A stretch of DNA of 64,000 nt. Source: Volvox africanus. Lineage: Eukaryota > Chlorophyta > Chlorophyceae > Chlamydomonadales > Volvocaceae. The notes below the pieces were generated by a model. It worked only from the letters and a program-made list of their open reading frames with translations. It did not search any database and had not been told where the DNA came from. The translations under genes were made by a program, and so were the position numbers. The stretch covers positions 1-64,000 of the forward strand of contig BSDZ01000010.1 in the NCBI GenBank assembly GCA_030268105.1, read 5' to 3'. Positions 54,901 through 64,000 of this stretch are shown here, piece by piece (position 1 is the first letter of the stretch; each line of letters begins with the position of its first letter).

Positions 54901-56022
54901 CAGGTACAACTTGGGCCGTACTAGTAAAGCATGGGCCCCCTTGCGAATCATGCGAACTGCTGCTTTCCTGCCAACAACTTCAGGTTCAGTGTGCTGACAG
55001 ATAGCAGTGGTTGCATAATTAAAGCAAGGCGCAGGTGTCATCTGATCTGGTGGCTGTCCGGCAGTAGTAAAGGGTACCTTGCAGACTAGATTCCCCTTGC
55101 GCAGGCGCAAAGATTTAGCCTCATAGTCAAGGACAGCCCCATACTGTGCTAGCGTGGAAGAACCCAAGATATACGTGGCAGCGTCAGTTAGCTCAGGCAA
55201 CACGTATGGGCGGACATTTAACCTTAAAGGACCTGCAGATAGACGAAGATTAACCTGCCCCAAGATAGCCTGCTTACCCCTATCAGCAAGGGTAATTTCT
55301 GACCAGGAGCATGGGCTAGGTTTCAGGCCAAGCTGCGTAACCACTGAAGCCGAAATGAAATCATCACTGGCTCCAGAGTCGGCTAGGGCGGTGAACGTAC
55401 GACCTGCCGTACTTACGGTGATCAGAGGTACGCCAGCACCTATCAGGGCAGCAGCTTTAGGCAAGCAGAGAACTGAAATACAGGGTTCAGTCTCAGGCAA
55501 GCCCTCCTGAACCGATTTAGGAGCAGCAAACCAGACGTCAACAGAGTATGGGCTTCCAGGGAGTTGAACAACCTCACCTGCCATATCAAGGCTATGGAAA
55601 AGAGCCGTCCCTGGATTAAACCTTAAGACCCGTTGCATTCCCGACAGAAAAGAAGGGTTGCGTCGGGACACATACTCAGGCAGCAAGATGCATGCTGAGG
55701 TATCAGGGTGTTGACGTTTGCATGCCCTAAAGAGAGCTAATTGCTTCTGTAGCTCGCAGAGTGAAGAGGGAGTGAACAAGATAGTATGCCCACCCAAGTT
55801 AGCGGAGGATAGGGGGCGACCTTGAGGCTCAAACAGATTACAAAAGCCATCAAAGCCGGCACGGACAGTTCGTGCATCAAAAGAAAAACGTCTCCCTATC
55901 ACCTGCTCCACTTGGTTTAAAACAGAGGGCAAAAGAGCCCGTACTGCACGGCACTTTGCTACCATCTGGCCCACAGCAAAGACCCCAGGTGGTGATCCCT
56001 CTATACCAGCCTGGGCAAGTTC
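51952..56022 (-). CDS. pol: Pol of A6, intact
   Basis: Same length as A4 pol with all catalytic motifs. Differences include VRPYRG (VCPYRG in A4) and WSEITLADR (WSEVTLADR in A4). This is the best candidate for a functional pol in the window. Confidence 0.94.
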   Translation of the reverse strand, partial: ELAQAGIEGSPPGVFAVGQMVAKCRAVRALLPSVLNQVEQVIGRRFSFDARTVRAGFDGFCNLFEPQGRPLSSANLGGHTILFTPSSLCELQKQLALFRACKRQHPDTSACILLPEYVSRRNPSFLSGMQRVLRFNPGTALFHSLDMAGEVVQLPGSPYSVDVWFAAPKSVQEGLPETEPCISVLCLPKAAALIGAGVPLITVSTAGRTFTALADSGASDDFISASVVTQLGLKPSPCSWSEITLADRGKQAILGQVNLRLSAGPLRLNVRPYVLPELTDAATYILGSSTLAQYGAVLDYEAKSLRLRKGNLVCKVPFTTAGQPPDQMTPAPCFNYATTAICQHTEPEVVGRKAAVRMIRKGAHALLVRPKLYLNATSIPADATDPELEALLQEYADIFQEVPGKPPMRPVDHTIPLVPGAVPVSRPMYRLSPLELDEVKRQVTELLKKGMIRPSTSPYSAPILFVGKKDGTLRMCIDYRGLNAATVKNRYPLPRVDDLLDKLKDSAFFSSIDLQQGYNQIRIAESDIPKTAFRTPFGHFEYTVLSFGLTNAPATFQAVMDRIFRPYIDKFVICYLDDILVFSKTREEHIQHLRLVFEVLRREQLYAKRSKCHWAQPQVEYLGHIVSQGGIRMDPRKTAVVRDWPVPSNLQELRKFLGLTNYFRKFIERYSVIAAPLTNLTRKGAFSSPEAWTPACQEAFDALKRAISDDILLHFPDYSLPFRVEVITDASIHGTGAVLLQQGRPIAYTSKKFSGAETRYTTGEQEFLAVLHALKEWRCYLEGRPFALKTDHKPLTFLQGVPSLNQRQARWMEYLARFNFDWEYLSGSLNIADALSRHPSLHAAILAVSTRSRSQAKPNFVPSDFTKRLKQAYAADPWFTIHNNTGHLVQEHGLWIRSEGSHRQIVVPNDDSLRRELLSRFHDGPLAGHPGCTRLLELLRRQFWWPRMAKDTENYVLCCDLCQRNKAQSGKAHGHLQPLPIPDAPWESVSMDFIVALPKTEGGYDAVLVLVDRFTKMVHLAPTTSSCTAEQTARLFFDNVVRLHGVPKSVVSDRGTQFASKFWGALGTLVGMRVNLSTAYHPQSDGQTERVNRVLGDMLRNFAGRTPTAWDTYLAAAEFAINNATNRSIGNSPFFLNYGFNPALPVWRELDVNVPAAKTFAKSFVSRLTDAKACLEAAQQRAMDYYNKSKKDVTFTKGQLVMLSTKNLRSLADGSRKLLPRFVGPYPVVRMVGSVAVELQLPSDLRIHPTFHVSLVRPYRGTLPEANDSIPPVTEANPSTWLSGKQTLYAVERILDYRARRVGKGRRKRNVHEYLVKWSGYSSEHNSWEPARNFTPDMKPLLDEARLRAQSKDGPL

Positions 56023-56790
56023 CTAGTGGTCCTTACCCTTATTTTTCTCCGCCCCCAGCATTGGGCAGGAGTCAACCCTATGTTGGTCGGAACCGCAACG
56101 GAGGCACATCCCATGTTGTTTACGGAAATGGAACTCCCGTCTAGTACATTTGAATGTGGTTAAATATTCCGCTAGGTTCTGCTTGGGCCCCTTCTTCTGC
56201 ACGTGGCCCCCTTTTGGGGCCAAGTGCCTCCCCTGCTGTCCGCCGCCCCTCTTAGACTTACCGGCGCCCTTAACCTGCCGCGGCTGATCCTCGTGCCCGG
56301 TGATGCCTGGACGAACGGATGCAGCCCGCGGTTTTTTGGTCGGGGGCGCCGGGGTCTCCTCGTCAGGGTCGTCGCAGGCCATGTCCTCGTCCTCATGTCC
56401 AGTATGAGGAGGCCCAGGTTGCCTGGAACAGGTGCCCGCAACAGCAGCACAAGTTGTTGCGGCAGCAGCGGGAGCCATCCCAGGAATATCCACGGCACCA
56501 GGTGTCAAATGGTTTGACACTACAGCAGGGCCATGAACATAAAAAGGGGATGGGGCATAAATAGGTGATGTAGGTGCCTCAGGGGATGCTGTGCCGCCTT
56601 GCCTGGGAATAGGTGAAGGCTGGTTCGGAAGGTCGATACCGCCTGCCACAGCAGCATTTGGTGGCTGTGTCAACCTAGAGAGCCATTCCCACCTATTCGC
56701 TTGGCTAGCATTAGCAGCAATCCGGCCAACAAACTGAAAGGTGTTGGCAGCAAGAGCCGAGACAGCATTCGCTAAGTTCGAGGCTTGCAT
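56023..56790 (-). CDS. gag: Gag of A6, 255 aa, lacking the capsid core
   Basis: Same junction as A4, including the two silent differences, so those predate the duplication. Confidence 0.93.
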   Translation of the reverse strand: MQASNLANAVSALAANTFQFVGRIAANASQANRWEWLSRLTQPPNAAVAGGIDLPNQPSPIPRQGGTASPEAPTSPIYAPSPFYVHGPAVVSNHLTPGAVDIPGMAPAAAATTCAAVAGTCSRQPGPPHTGHEDEDMACDDPDEETPAPPTKKPRAASVRPGITGHEDQPRQVKGAGKSKRGGGQQGRHLAPKGGHVQKKGPKQNLAEYLTTFKCTRREFHFRKQHGMCLRCGSDQHRVDSCPMLGAEKNKGKDH

Positions 56791-57094
56791 ATTGTATGCC
56801 TGAAAGCCTAACAGATCGAACTGCGAGTGACTGTTCTGGCGAAAGGCAAAGCAAAGGCAAGGACCAGGGCCTACCCAACGCTTGGATGCCTTCGATGAAC
56901 TTCAAAAATTTTGAAGTCCGCGCGTGAAGTTGATTTGCGATGGATCGGAGTGACTGGGCAGAGGTGCAGCTCCGAAGGGTCTGAGGTGTTGACACGGTGG
57001 TAGCCGCAGCGAAAATGGCGGCGCTCAGCTCCTCAGGCAATGTCTCCATGTCCAGAGGGATGTCGGCAGGAGGAAGATCGTGGTCGATGTCCAT
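56711..57094 (-). other. Fused upstream ORF of A6 (spliced leader)
   Basis: 127 codons, as in A4, with one residue difference (TSKFLKF; TSEFLKF in A4). Confidence 0.6.
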
Positions 57095-57226
57095 TTATAA
57101 AAGGGCAGCTTGAGTGGCTTGAGCGCGTTGCGCGGTTAGAGTGGCTTGAGCAGTTACCACAGAAAGACTTGAGAAGGCTTGAACGATTTCAGCGGAAGAC
57201 TTGACGAGACGTCCCAGGGAGGAACG

Positions 57227-57664
57227 GTCTCGATACCAGCTTGTTGTATATGGTACCCACGAAGGGTGGTATCAAAAGATACCGGTTGTTGTGCCAGAGC
57301 CCGATTAAGTAGAGCCGCCGACTAGGTCGTACTTGAGAGACCATAAGGCCTCGAACCGGGCGTGACCTTCAGAAGTCACCACTACAACCGGAGATTCAGT
57401 GAACCAGGAACCAGATGTTCCACCATTTACCATTCAGGCGGTAAATGGCCCATTCCATACAGGTTATGGAGTAACCGACAGGTTCGGATGTTTCAGGAAG
57501 TCGGTTAGTATTGGTCGTCGACAGCCGAGACCAAATCCACAAATCGAATGCCAGATGGAAACATGAAACAGTTAATATGATAATTAAATATATTATATTA
57601 TAAAATAATAAACAGATAATTATTATATCTTAATGAATTACCGAAATGCATTAAGGATACAACA
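57227..57664 (-). repeat. Primer site and 5' LTR of A6
   Basis: PBS 57227-57238, LTR 57242-57664, T at position 51. Confidence 0.94.
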
Positions 57665-59611
57665 GTTGGAGGGCACTGGCCAATCCCGAACAACAGCAGT
57701 TTTCCGGGGGTCCATCTGTATGCCACCCTGAGACACTATATGCCCCAGATACTCCACCTGTGGTTGCGCCCAGTGGCACTTAGAACGCTTAGCATACAGC
57801 TGCTCACGCCGCAGAACCTCAAAGACCAGGCGGAGGTGTTGTACGTGCTCCTCACGGGTCTTTGAAAACACCAGGATATCGTCCAGATAACAGATGACGA
57901 ATTTGTCGATGTATGGCCTGAAGATGCGGTCCATGACGGCTTGGAACGTTGCAGGGGCGTTCGTCAGTCCGAAACTAAGGACGGTATATTCAAAATGGCC
58001 AAACGGCGTACGGAAAGCCGTTTTAGGGATGTCAGATTCTGCTATACGAATCTGATTATACCCCTGCTGGAGGTCAATAGAGCTAAAGAATGCAGAATCT
58101 TTTAGCTTATCCAGCAGATCATCGACACGTGGGAGGGGGTAACGGTTCTTAACTGTTGCGGCATTTAACCCCCTATAGTCAATGCACATTCTCAGAGTCC
58201 CATCCTTCTTTCCCACAAACAGAATAGGGGCGGAGTATGGGGATGTGCTTGGCCGTATCATACCTTTTTTCAGCAGCTCAGTAACCTGTCGTTTGACCTC
58301 GTCCAGCTCCAAGGGGCTTAGCCGATACATGGGGCGGGAAACGGGTACTGCACCAGGCACCAAAGGTATGGTGTGATCCACAGGCCGCATTGGAGGCTTA
58401 CCAGGGACCTCCTGGAATATATCTGCATATTCCTGTAACAGGGCCTCAAGCTCAGGGTCAGTGGCATCAGCTGGGATAGAAGTTGCATTCAGGTGCAACT
58501 TGGGCCGTACTAGTAAAGCATGGGCCCCCTTGCGAATCATGCGAACTGCTGCTTTTCTGCCAACAACTTCAGGTTCAGTGTGCTGACAGATAGCAGTGGT
58601 TGCATAATTAAAGCAAGGCGCAGGTGTCATCTGATCTGGTGGCTGTCCGGCAGTAGTAAAGGGTACCTTGCAGACTAGATTCCCCTTGCGCAGGCGCAAA
58701 GATTTAGCCTCATAGTCAAGGACAGCCCCATACTGTGCTAGCGTGGAAGAACCCAAGATATACGTGGCAGCGTCAGTTAGCTCAGGCAACACGTATGGGC
58801 GGACATTTAACCTTAAAGGACCTGCAGATAGACGAAGATTTACCTGCCCCAAGATAGCCTGCTTACCCCCATCAGCAAGGGTAACTTCTGACCAGGAGCA
58901 TGGGCTAGGTTTCAGGCCAAGCTGCGTAACCACTGATGCCGAAATGAAATCATCACTGGCTCCAGAGTCGGCTAGGGCGGTGAACGTACGACCTGCCGTA
59001 CTTACGGTGATCAGAGGTACGCCAGCACCTATCAGGGCAGCAGCTTTAGGCAAGCAGAGAACTGAAATACAGGGTTCAGTCTCAGGCAAGCCCTCCTGAA
59101 CCGATTTAGGAGCAGCAAACCAGACGTCAACAGAGTATGGGCTTCCAGGGAGTTGAACAACCTCACCTGCCATATCAAGGCTATGGAAAAGAGCCGTCCC
59201 TGGATTAAACCTTAAGACCCGTTGCATTCCCGACAGAAAAGAAGGGTTGCGTCGGGACACATACTCAGGCAGCAAGATGCATGCTGAGGTATCAGGGTGT
59301 TGACGTTTGCATGCCCTAAAGAGAGCTAATTGCTTCTGTAGCTCGCAGAGTGAAGAGGGAGTGAACAAGATAGTATGCCCACCCAAGTTAGCGGAGGATA
59401 GGGGGCGACCTTGAGGCTCAAACAGATTACAAAAGCCATCAAAGCCGGGACGGACAGTTTGTGCATCAAAAGAAAAACGTCTCCCTATCACCTGCTCCAC
59501 TTGGTTTAAAACAGAGGGCAAAAGAGCCCGTACTGCACGGCACTTTGCTACCATCTGGCCCACAGCAAAGACCCCAGGTGGTGATCCCTCTATACCAACC
59601 TGGGCAAGTTC
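57665..59611 (-). CDS. pol: Pol of A5, N-terminal part
   Basis: Open from the gag UAG through protease and reverse transcriptase to the A6 insertion. The Arg codon that is TGA in A3 is intact here. Confidence 0.92.
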
Positions 59612-60991
59612 CTAGTGGTCCTTACCCTTATTTTTCTCCGCCCCTAGCATTGGGCAGGAGTCAACCCTATGTTGGTCGGAACCGCAACGGAGGCACATCC
59701 CATGTTGTTTACGAAAATGGAACTCCCGTCTAGTACATTTGAATGTGGTTAAATATTCCGCTAGGTTCTGCTTGGGCCCCTTCTTCTGCACGTGGCCCCC
59801 TTTTGGGGCCAAGTGCCTCCCCTGCTGTCCGCCGCCCCTCTTAGACTTACCGGCGCCCTTAACCTGCCGCGGCTGATCCTCGTGCCCGGTGATGCCTGGA
59901 CGAACGGATGCAGCCCGCGGTTTTTTGGTCGGGGGCGCCGGGGTCTCCTCGTCAGGGTCGTCGCAGGCCATATCCTGTACCGACAGCATGTTCATTTTGG
60001 GACGGGCCAGTTTGTCAGATTCCCGTCGGGCCAGTAACCTAAGTTCAGCTCCCAGGGAGAACTGAACCAAGTCTGTATATGACTTAAAGGTTTTACCCGA
60101 CAGGTCAGTTGCACAGTCCCCACTAAGGTCGGATGAGAGGCCCTGCTGAAACCAAAACACACGCTCACTATCAGACAGGTCCGCAATGGGCGTGACAAGA
60201 GCCTCAAAGCGGCTCTGATAGGCAGAGACAGTTTCTCCAGGGCGCATGCGATATTTGCCAGCATTTAATTTCAGGCGTGCCTCAGTGTCACGTGACTGGA
60301 CCTGGGGTGCAAAACGGACAAGCAGTGCTTCTAGCAGTTCCTCAGATGTATAAGAATCCCTTGCGTTAGTCCATTGATCGTGCCATAATCTTGCCGCGCC
60401 TTCAAAGGCAGTGGCCAAGAAAAGACGGCGCGTAGAGTCCTGTTGACCCCCACGGGCTGTGGCAAAGTAGTTCCTAACATTACGGACAAAGGCCCGTGTT
60501 AGAGGCGCAGCAACTCGTCCTAAATCAGAAAGCTTAACATCCATAGGGATATTCAGCTTAGGCACTGCGATCGCTATTTTTATCACCTCATCCTCATGTC
60601 CAGTATGAGGAGGCCCAGGTGGCCTGGCAGAGGTGCCCGCAACAGCAGCACAAGTTGTTGCGGCAGCAGCGGGAGCCATCCCAGGAATATCCACGGCACC
60701 AGGTGTCAAATGGTTTGACACTACAGCAGGGCCATGAACATAAAAAGGGGATGGGGCATAAATAGGTGATGTAGGTGCCTCAGGGGATGCTGTGCCGCCT
60801 TGCCTGGGAATAGGTGAAGGCTGGTTCGGAAGGTCGATGCCACCTGCCACAGCAGCATTTGGTGGCTGTGTCAACCTAGAGAGCCATTCCCACCTATTCG
60901 CTTGGCTAGCATTAGCAGCAATCCGGCCAACAAACTGAAAGGTGTTGGCAGCAAGAGCCGAGACAGCATTCGCTAAGTTCGAGGCTTGCAT
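59612..60991 (-). CDS. gag: Gag of A5, 459 aa
   Basis: Intact. Has the AIAVPK variant shared with A1 and not with A2 or A3. Capsid-core segment 59975-60586. Confidence 0.92.
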   Translation of the reverse strand: MQASNLANAVSALAANTFQFVGRIAANASQANRWEWLSRLTQPPNAAVAGGIDLPNQPSPIPRQGGTASPEAPTSPIYAPSPFYVHGPAVVSNHLTPGAVDIPGMAPAAAATTCAAVAGTSARPPGPPHTGHEDEVIKIAIAVPKLNIPMDVKLSDLGRVAAPLTRAFVRNVRNYFATARGGQQDSTRRLFLATAFEGAARLWHDQWTNARDSYTSEELLEALLVRFAPQVQSRDTEARLKLNAGKYRMRPGETVSAYQSRFEALVTPIADLSDSERVFWFQQGLSSDLSGDCATDLSGKTFKSYTDLVQFSLGAELRLLARRESDKLARPKMNMLSVQDMACDDPDEETPAPPTKKPRAASVRPGITGHEDQPRQVKGAGKSKRGGGQQGRHLAPKGGHVQKKGPKQNLAEYLTTFKCTRREFHFRKQHGMCLRCGSDQHRVDSCPMLGAEKNKGKDH

Positions 60992-61195
60992 ATTGTATGC
61001 CTGAAAGCCTAACAGATCGAACTGCGAGTGACTGTTCTGGCGAAAGGCAAAGCAAAGGCAAGGACCAGGGCCTACCCAACGCTTGGATGCCTTCGATGAA
61101 CTTCAAAAATTTTGAAGTCCGCGCATGAAGTTGATTTGCGATGGATCGGAGTGACTGGGCAGAAGTGCCGCTCCGACGGGTCTGAGGTGTTGACA

Positions 61196-61645
61196 CTGCA
61201 GAAGCACTCACGGTGGTTGGAACAAACACAATACCTTTCAAGTAATAGAGATATATATGTATTAGTGAAAGCCGAAGTGAATTCACGAAGTCGACTCCTC
61301 GTTGGATTCGATGCGAAGGTTAGTACCCGCAACTACAGGGATTCCTCAGCAAAACTGCAATACAAGTTCTAGATAGAAAGCAGTGTTGCAGGAAGATATT
61401 ACCTAACAGAGAAGGCAGAATTGTCTAGGTCGCGAGCCACGTTGACCGCGACTAACTTAGAGATTGACTTTAACAGAAAGCACAGCCAAACTCACAGAGA
61501 GCAGGTTCTAAGTGTCACTAGACTAATTTCGTGAATATTACAGACCGGTGGTAGCCGCAGCGAAAATGGCGGCGCTCAGCTCCTCAGGCAATGTCTCCAT
61601 GTCCAGAGGGATGTCGGCAGGAGGAAGATCGTGGTCGATGTCCAT
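61196..61645 (-). other. Leader intron (61196-61545) and exon 1 (61546-61645) of A5
   Basis: Unspliced form with a 350-nt intron. One private base (GGATTCGATGCG; GGATTCAATGCG in the other copies) lies in the intron. Confidence 0.85.
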
Positions 61646-61777
61646 TTATAAAAGGGCAGCTTGAGTGGCTTGAGCGCGTTGCGCGGTTAGAGTGGCTTGA
61701 GCAGTTACCACAGAAAGACTTGAGAAGGCTTGAACGATTTCAGCGGAAGACTTGACGAGACGTCCCAGGGAGGAACA

Positions 61778-62215
61778 GTCTCGATACCAGCTTGTTGTAT
61801 ATGGTACCCACGAAGGGTGGTATCAAAAGATACCGGTTGTTGTGCCAGAGCCCGATTAAGTAGAGCCGCCGACTAGGTCGTACTTGAGAGACCATAAGGC
61901 CTCGAACCGGGCGTGACCTTCAGAAGTCACCACTACAACCGGAGATTCAGTGAACCAGGAACCAGATGTTCCACCATTTACCATTCAGGCGGTAAATGGC
62001 CCATTCCATACAGGTTATGGAGTAACCGACAGGTTCTGATGTTTCAGGAAGTCGGTTAGTATTGGTCGTCGACAGCCGAGACCAAATCCACAAATCGAAT
62101 GCCAGATGGAAACATGAAACAGTTAATATGATAATTAAATATATTATATTATAAAATAATAAACAGATAATTATTATATCTTAATGAATTACCGAAATGC
62201 ATTAAGGATACAACA
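61778..62215 (-). repeat. Primer site and 5' LTR of A5
   Basis: PBS 61778-61789, LTR 61793-62215, followed by ataaa at 62216-62220. Confidence 0.94.
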
Positions 62216-63395
62216 ATAAACCCCCTGCAAAGCCTATCCCAACCGTCTCAAAACATGGCAGGCTGACCAAATCTCTAAAGTTACCCTCCAGGCCTCCCCT
62301 ACCATCACTCGCTAATAGGGCTGGGTTGCCCCAGAGAGGGGCATTGAAGACCCAGGAGCCTGGGTCTACCTGCATTTAGTCCACATTAATTGACAGGGAC
62401 AGGTTGTCAAAGGCACTCAACATATGCTCCAAGGTTGGACCTTCTTGCTGGCACGCACAATCTACTTGCCACGGCCCTGCTGATTCCCCCCTATTCACGG
62501 AGGTACAGAGCTTATATATTAGCTTATAGACTCGGTTTGGGTAGGCCCGGCTGTCACGGTCGTGTAAACAAGTTATAACGCACGCCCGTCATAAGCCCCA
62601 CAAAGGAAATGGGCTCTGCTCACGCGTCACGCAATAACAACATATTCCATTGCTCACACCAAATCTTCCTCTTCATTTTCCCTTCGTGTTGAATTTGATG
62701 CCTGGCGCGAACCCCAAGCTATCGCGGCTATGAGCTATCGCGGCGCAGGGACAAACATGAAACTCTGCAAAATCTCTACAGTGTTTTGTTTACAATTGAG
62801 AAGGAAAAAGTGCATTTGAGAAGGAAAAGATACAAGAGATACAACCCGGTGCCACGGTGGGAAAATGGTGAATATCACGTGTGAAATGTGAAATACACTC
62901 CGCCAGTATTAGTATAGTCCTGGATGTATTTACAATTATTATATAATGTATATGATTACAATACGCCGGAAACTGATGTAAGAAATAAATATAGGCCTTA
63001 TACCGTATTGTAATACGGTAGCAGCCCTGCCGTACAGTGTGTCGTCAGCCGCGGCGCCGCTGCCTTTGGCCTTGCTCTCCTCGCCCTCACCCTCGCCAAC
63101 CTAACATTCAACGGAGGGCGCGATCAGGGCCAAGTAAGAACGCCCCCTCGACCACAAACCTAGCAGCACGCCCGCCCGCGGATCTACCGCCCTCCAGCCG
63201 TCCTCGCCTTCAGCTATGCTGGACCAGTCCATGCATCAGAACACGCAGCTCGGTCGGTCAGCGGCGCCACCAACACACGTCAAAACACACACTGCGCTTC
63301 CCCTTCCCCCCTCCCCTTTTTTGTAGGTGGGAAAGCGCGAGAAACCGTGAAAGACTAACCGAACCAAAGTCTTCCAGTCGGCCCCCTTCCCTCGC

Positions 63396-63485
63396 CTCCT
63401 CCCACACCACGCCACACTTGGGGCCATTGACGTAGTGCACCTCGTCGAACACCAACACCTCCACATCCCGGATGATGTCGGCTCC
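63396..63485 (-). pseudogene. SKI2-type helicase exon (U4 copy)
   Basis: Same 30 codons and borders as in U1. Confidence 0.75.
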
Positions 63486-63742
63486 CTACCAGGCGGGGGA
63501 AGGAACGACGGGAAAGGGGCCATGGGAGGAAGGGAGGGAGGTCCAGGGAGGGAGGGAGGGGTAGTAGGATGTGTAGACTTGGGTAGTAAGACAGGAAGGC
63601 GGGATGGTGGTGGTGATGAGTGGATTGTGAAGAGTGAAGTGGGAAGGGGAGGGGTTGAGCATGCGGATGCGCCAGGGAGGGCCAACTAGGAGGCAGAGCG
63701 CAGGTGGGTGGGCCGAGGGGCTGCAGCCCCCAAACCGCACCT

Positions 63743-64000
63743 TTACTCATCACCACCCATCTGAAAGCCATCAGGGAAGGCCGCCTTAATGTCTTCATAC
63801 TTCAGGACCACGGAGCACTCCCACTGCGCCAGATCCTGCAGGGCCGGCGTAATAATGGACGCGACCTCCTCCACCTCCGCGTCCAGTTCGTCCACGTCGC
63901 GGAAGTGCACCTCCTTGTTGCGGACGGTCACCATCTTGTCCGCGCGGCTGATGAACTGAGCGGCCGTCACGCCCAGCGCGGCTGCGGCGTCTTTAACGCC
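63743..64000 (-). CDS. Hypothetical coiled-coil protein (U4 copy, partial)
   Basis: C-terminal part only (AAQFISRADKM... to GDE); the rest is beyond the window, so it cannot be seen whether the coiled coil is the long U1 or short U2 form. Confidence 0.5.
   Translation of the reverse strand, partial: GVKDAAAALGVTAAQFISRADKMVTVRNKEVHFRDVDELDAEVEEVASIITPALQDLAQWECSVVLKYEDIKAAFPDGFQMGGDE

Larger units (their letters stand above)
51460..57664 (-). mobile_element. Element A6: spliced-form family A element nested in A5
   Basis: 6205 bp, LTRs 51460-51882 and 57242-57664, duplication gttgg (51455-51459, 57665-57669). Same site, same length and same missing segments as A4, so it is the duplicate of A4 carried along with the 18.3-kb unit, not a second spliced insertion. 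Confidence 0.95.
48839..62215 (-). mobile_element. Element A5: family A chromovirus split by A6
   Basis: LTRs 48839-49261 and 61793-62215, duplication ataaa on both sides. Same length as A3 (13,377 bp) with A6 at the same position as A4. Apart from the insertion, both pol pieces and gag are open, so before A6 arrived this copy could have been functional. Confidence 0.95.
62216..64000. other. Spacer block U4 (left 1785 bp only)
   Basis: Start of a fourth U block, cut by the window end. It matches U1 at GCGGATGCGCC (63663 region; GCGGACGCGCC in U2 and U3) and has a private extra T near 63292. No gene is seen in 62216-63395. Confidence 0.8.

Noticed and set aside
1..64000. Envelope gene (errantivirus type)
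   Set aside because: In complete A and B copies pol runs to within about 70 nt of the polypurine tract and LTR, leaving no room for a third gene.

Overview
The window is a eukaryotic repeat array built almost entirely from LTR retrotransposons. Two related Ty3/Gypsy families with a C-terminal chromodomain (chromovirus type) are present. I call them family A (423-bp LTR, all copies on the minus strand) and family B (about 824-bp LTR, full copy on the plus strand). GT-AG introns, an SKI2-type helicase exon and chromoviruses point to a nuclear genome. A green alga or another photosynthetic protist is my best guess, but the window does not settle the host. No bacterial-type gene or operon is visible.

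Layout. A spacer block U alternates with an A element: [A1] U1 [A2] U2 [A3] U3 [A5] U4. Every outer A copy whose flank is visible sits at the same site with the same 5-bp target duplication (ataaa), so the copies arose by segmental tandem duplication and not by repeated insertion. The period is 18,322 and 18,321 bp for units 2 and 3, and 21,676 bp for unit 1. A1 (970-3896) is cut by the 3' LTR of element B1 (1-969). A2 (10092-25572) is split by a full B element, B2 (11361-19669, duplication cggag). B2's own 5' LTR is split by an inverted solo B LTR (11991-12823, duplication ccggc). A3 (30518-43894) and A5 (48839-62215) are each split at the same site (duplication gttgg) by a shorter A element, A4 (33139-39343) and A6 (51460-57664).

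Key result. Full-length A elements are 7167 bp without insertions and A4/A6 are 6205 bp. The 962-bp difference is two exact GT-AG segments: a 350-nt leader intron and a 612-nt in-frame segment encoding the Gag capsid core. A4/A6 therefore look like reverse-transcribed copies of a doubly spliced element RNA that still carries nucleocapsid and an open Pol frame. Family B has the same layout: a 71-nt intron at the same phase in the leader, and an in-frame 603-nt GT-AG segment around the capsid core at matching residues. In both families gag and pol share one frame separated by a single UAG, followed after 7 nt by a 7-bp stem with an 18-nt loop. One stem pair differs by a compensatory change between families. 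The elements thus appear to combine capsid-removing splicing with stop-codon readthrough.

The U blocks (about 4.94 kb; 6.2 kb in U1) hold a coiled-coil ORF of unknown function, a single 30-codon exon of an SKI2/MTR4-type DEVH helicase, a probable tRNA-derived SINE, short tandem repeats and, only in U1, a 1.17-kb block with a long inverted repeat of 59-bp units. Much of U has no recognisable gene.
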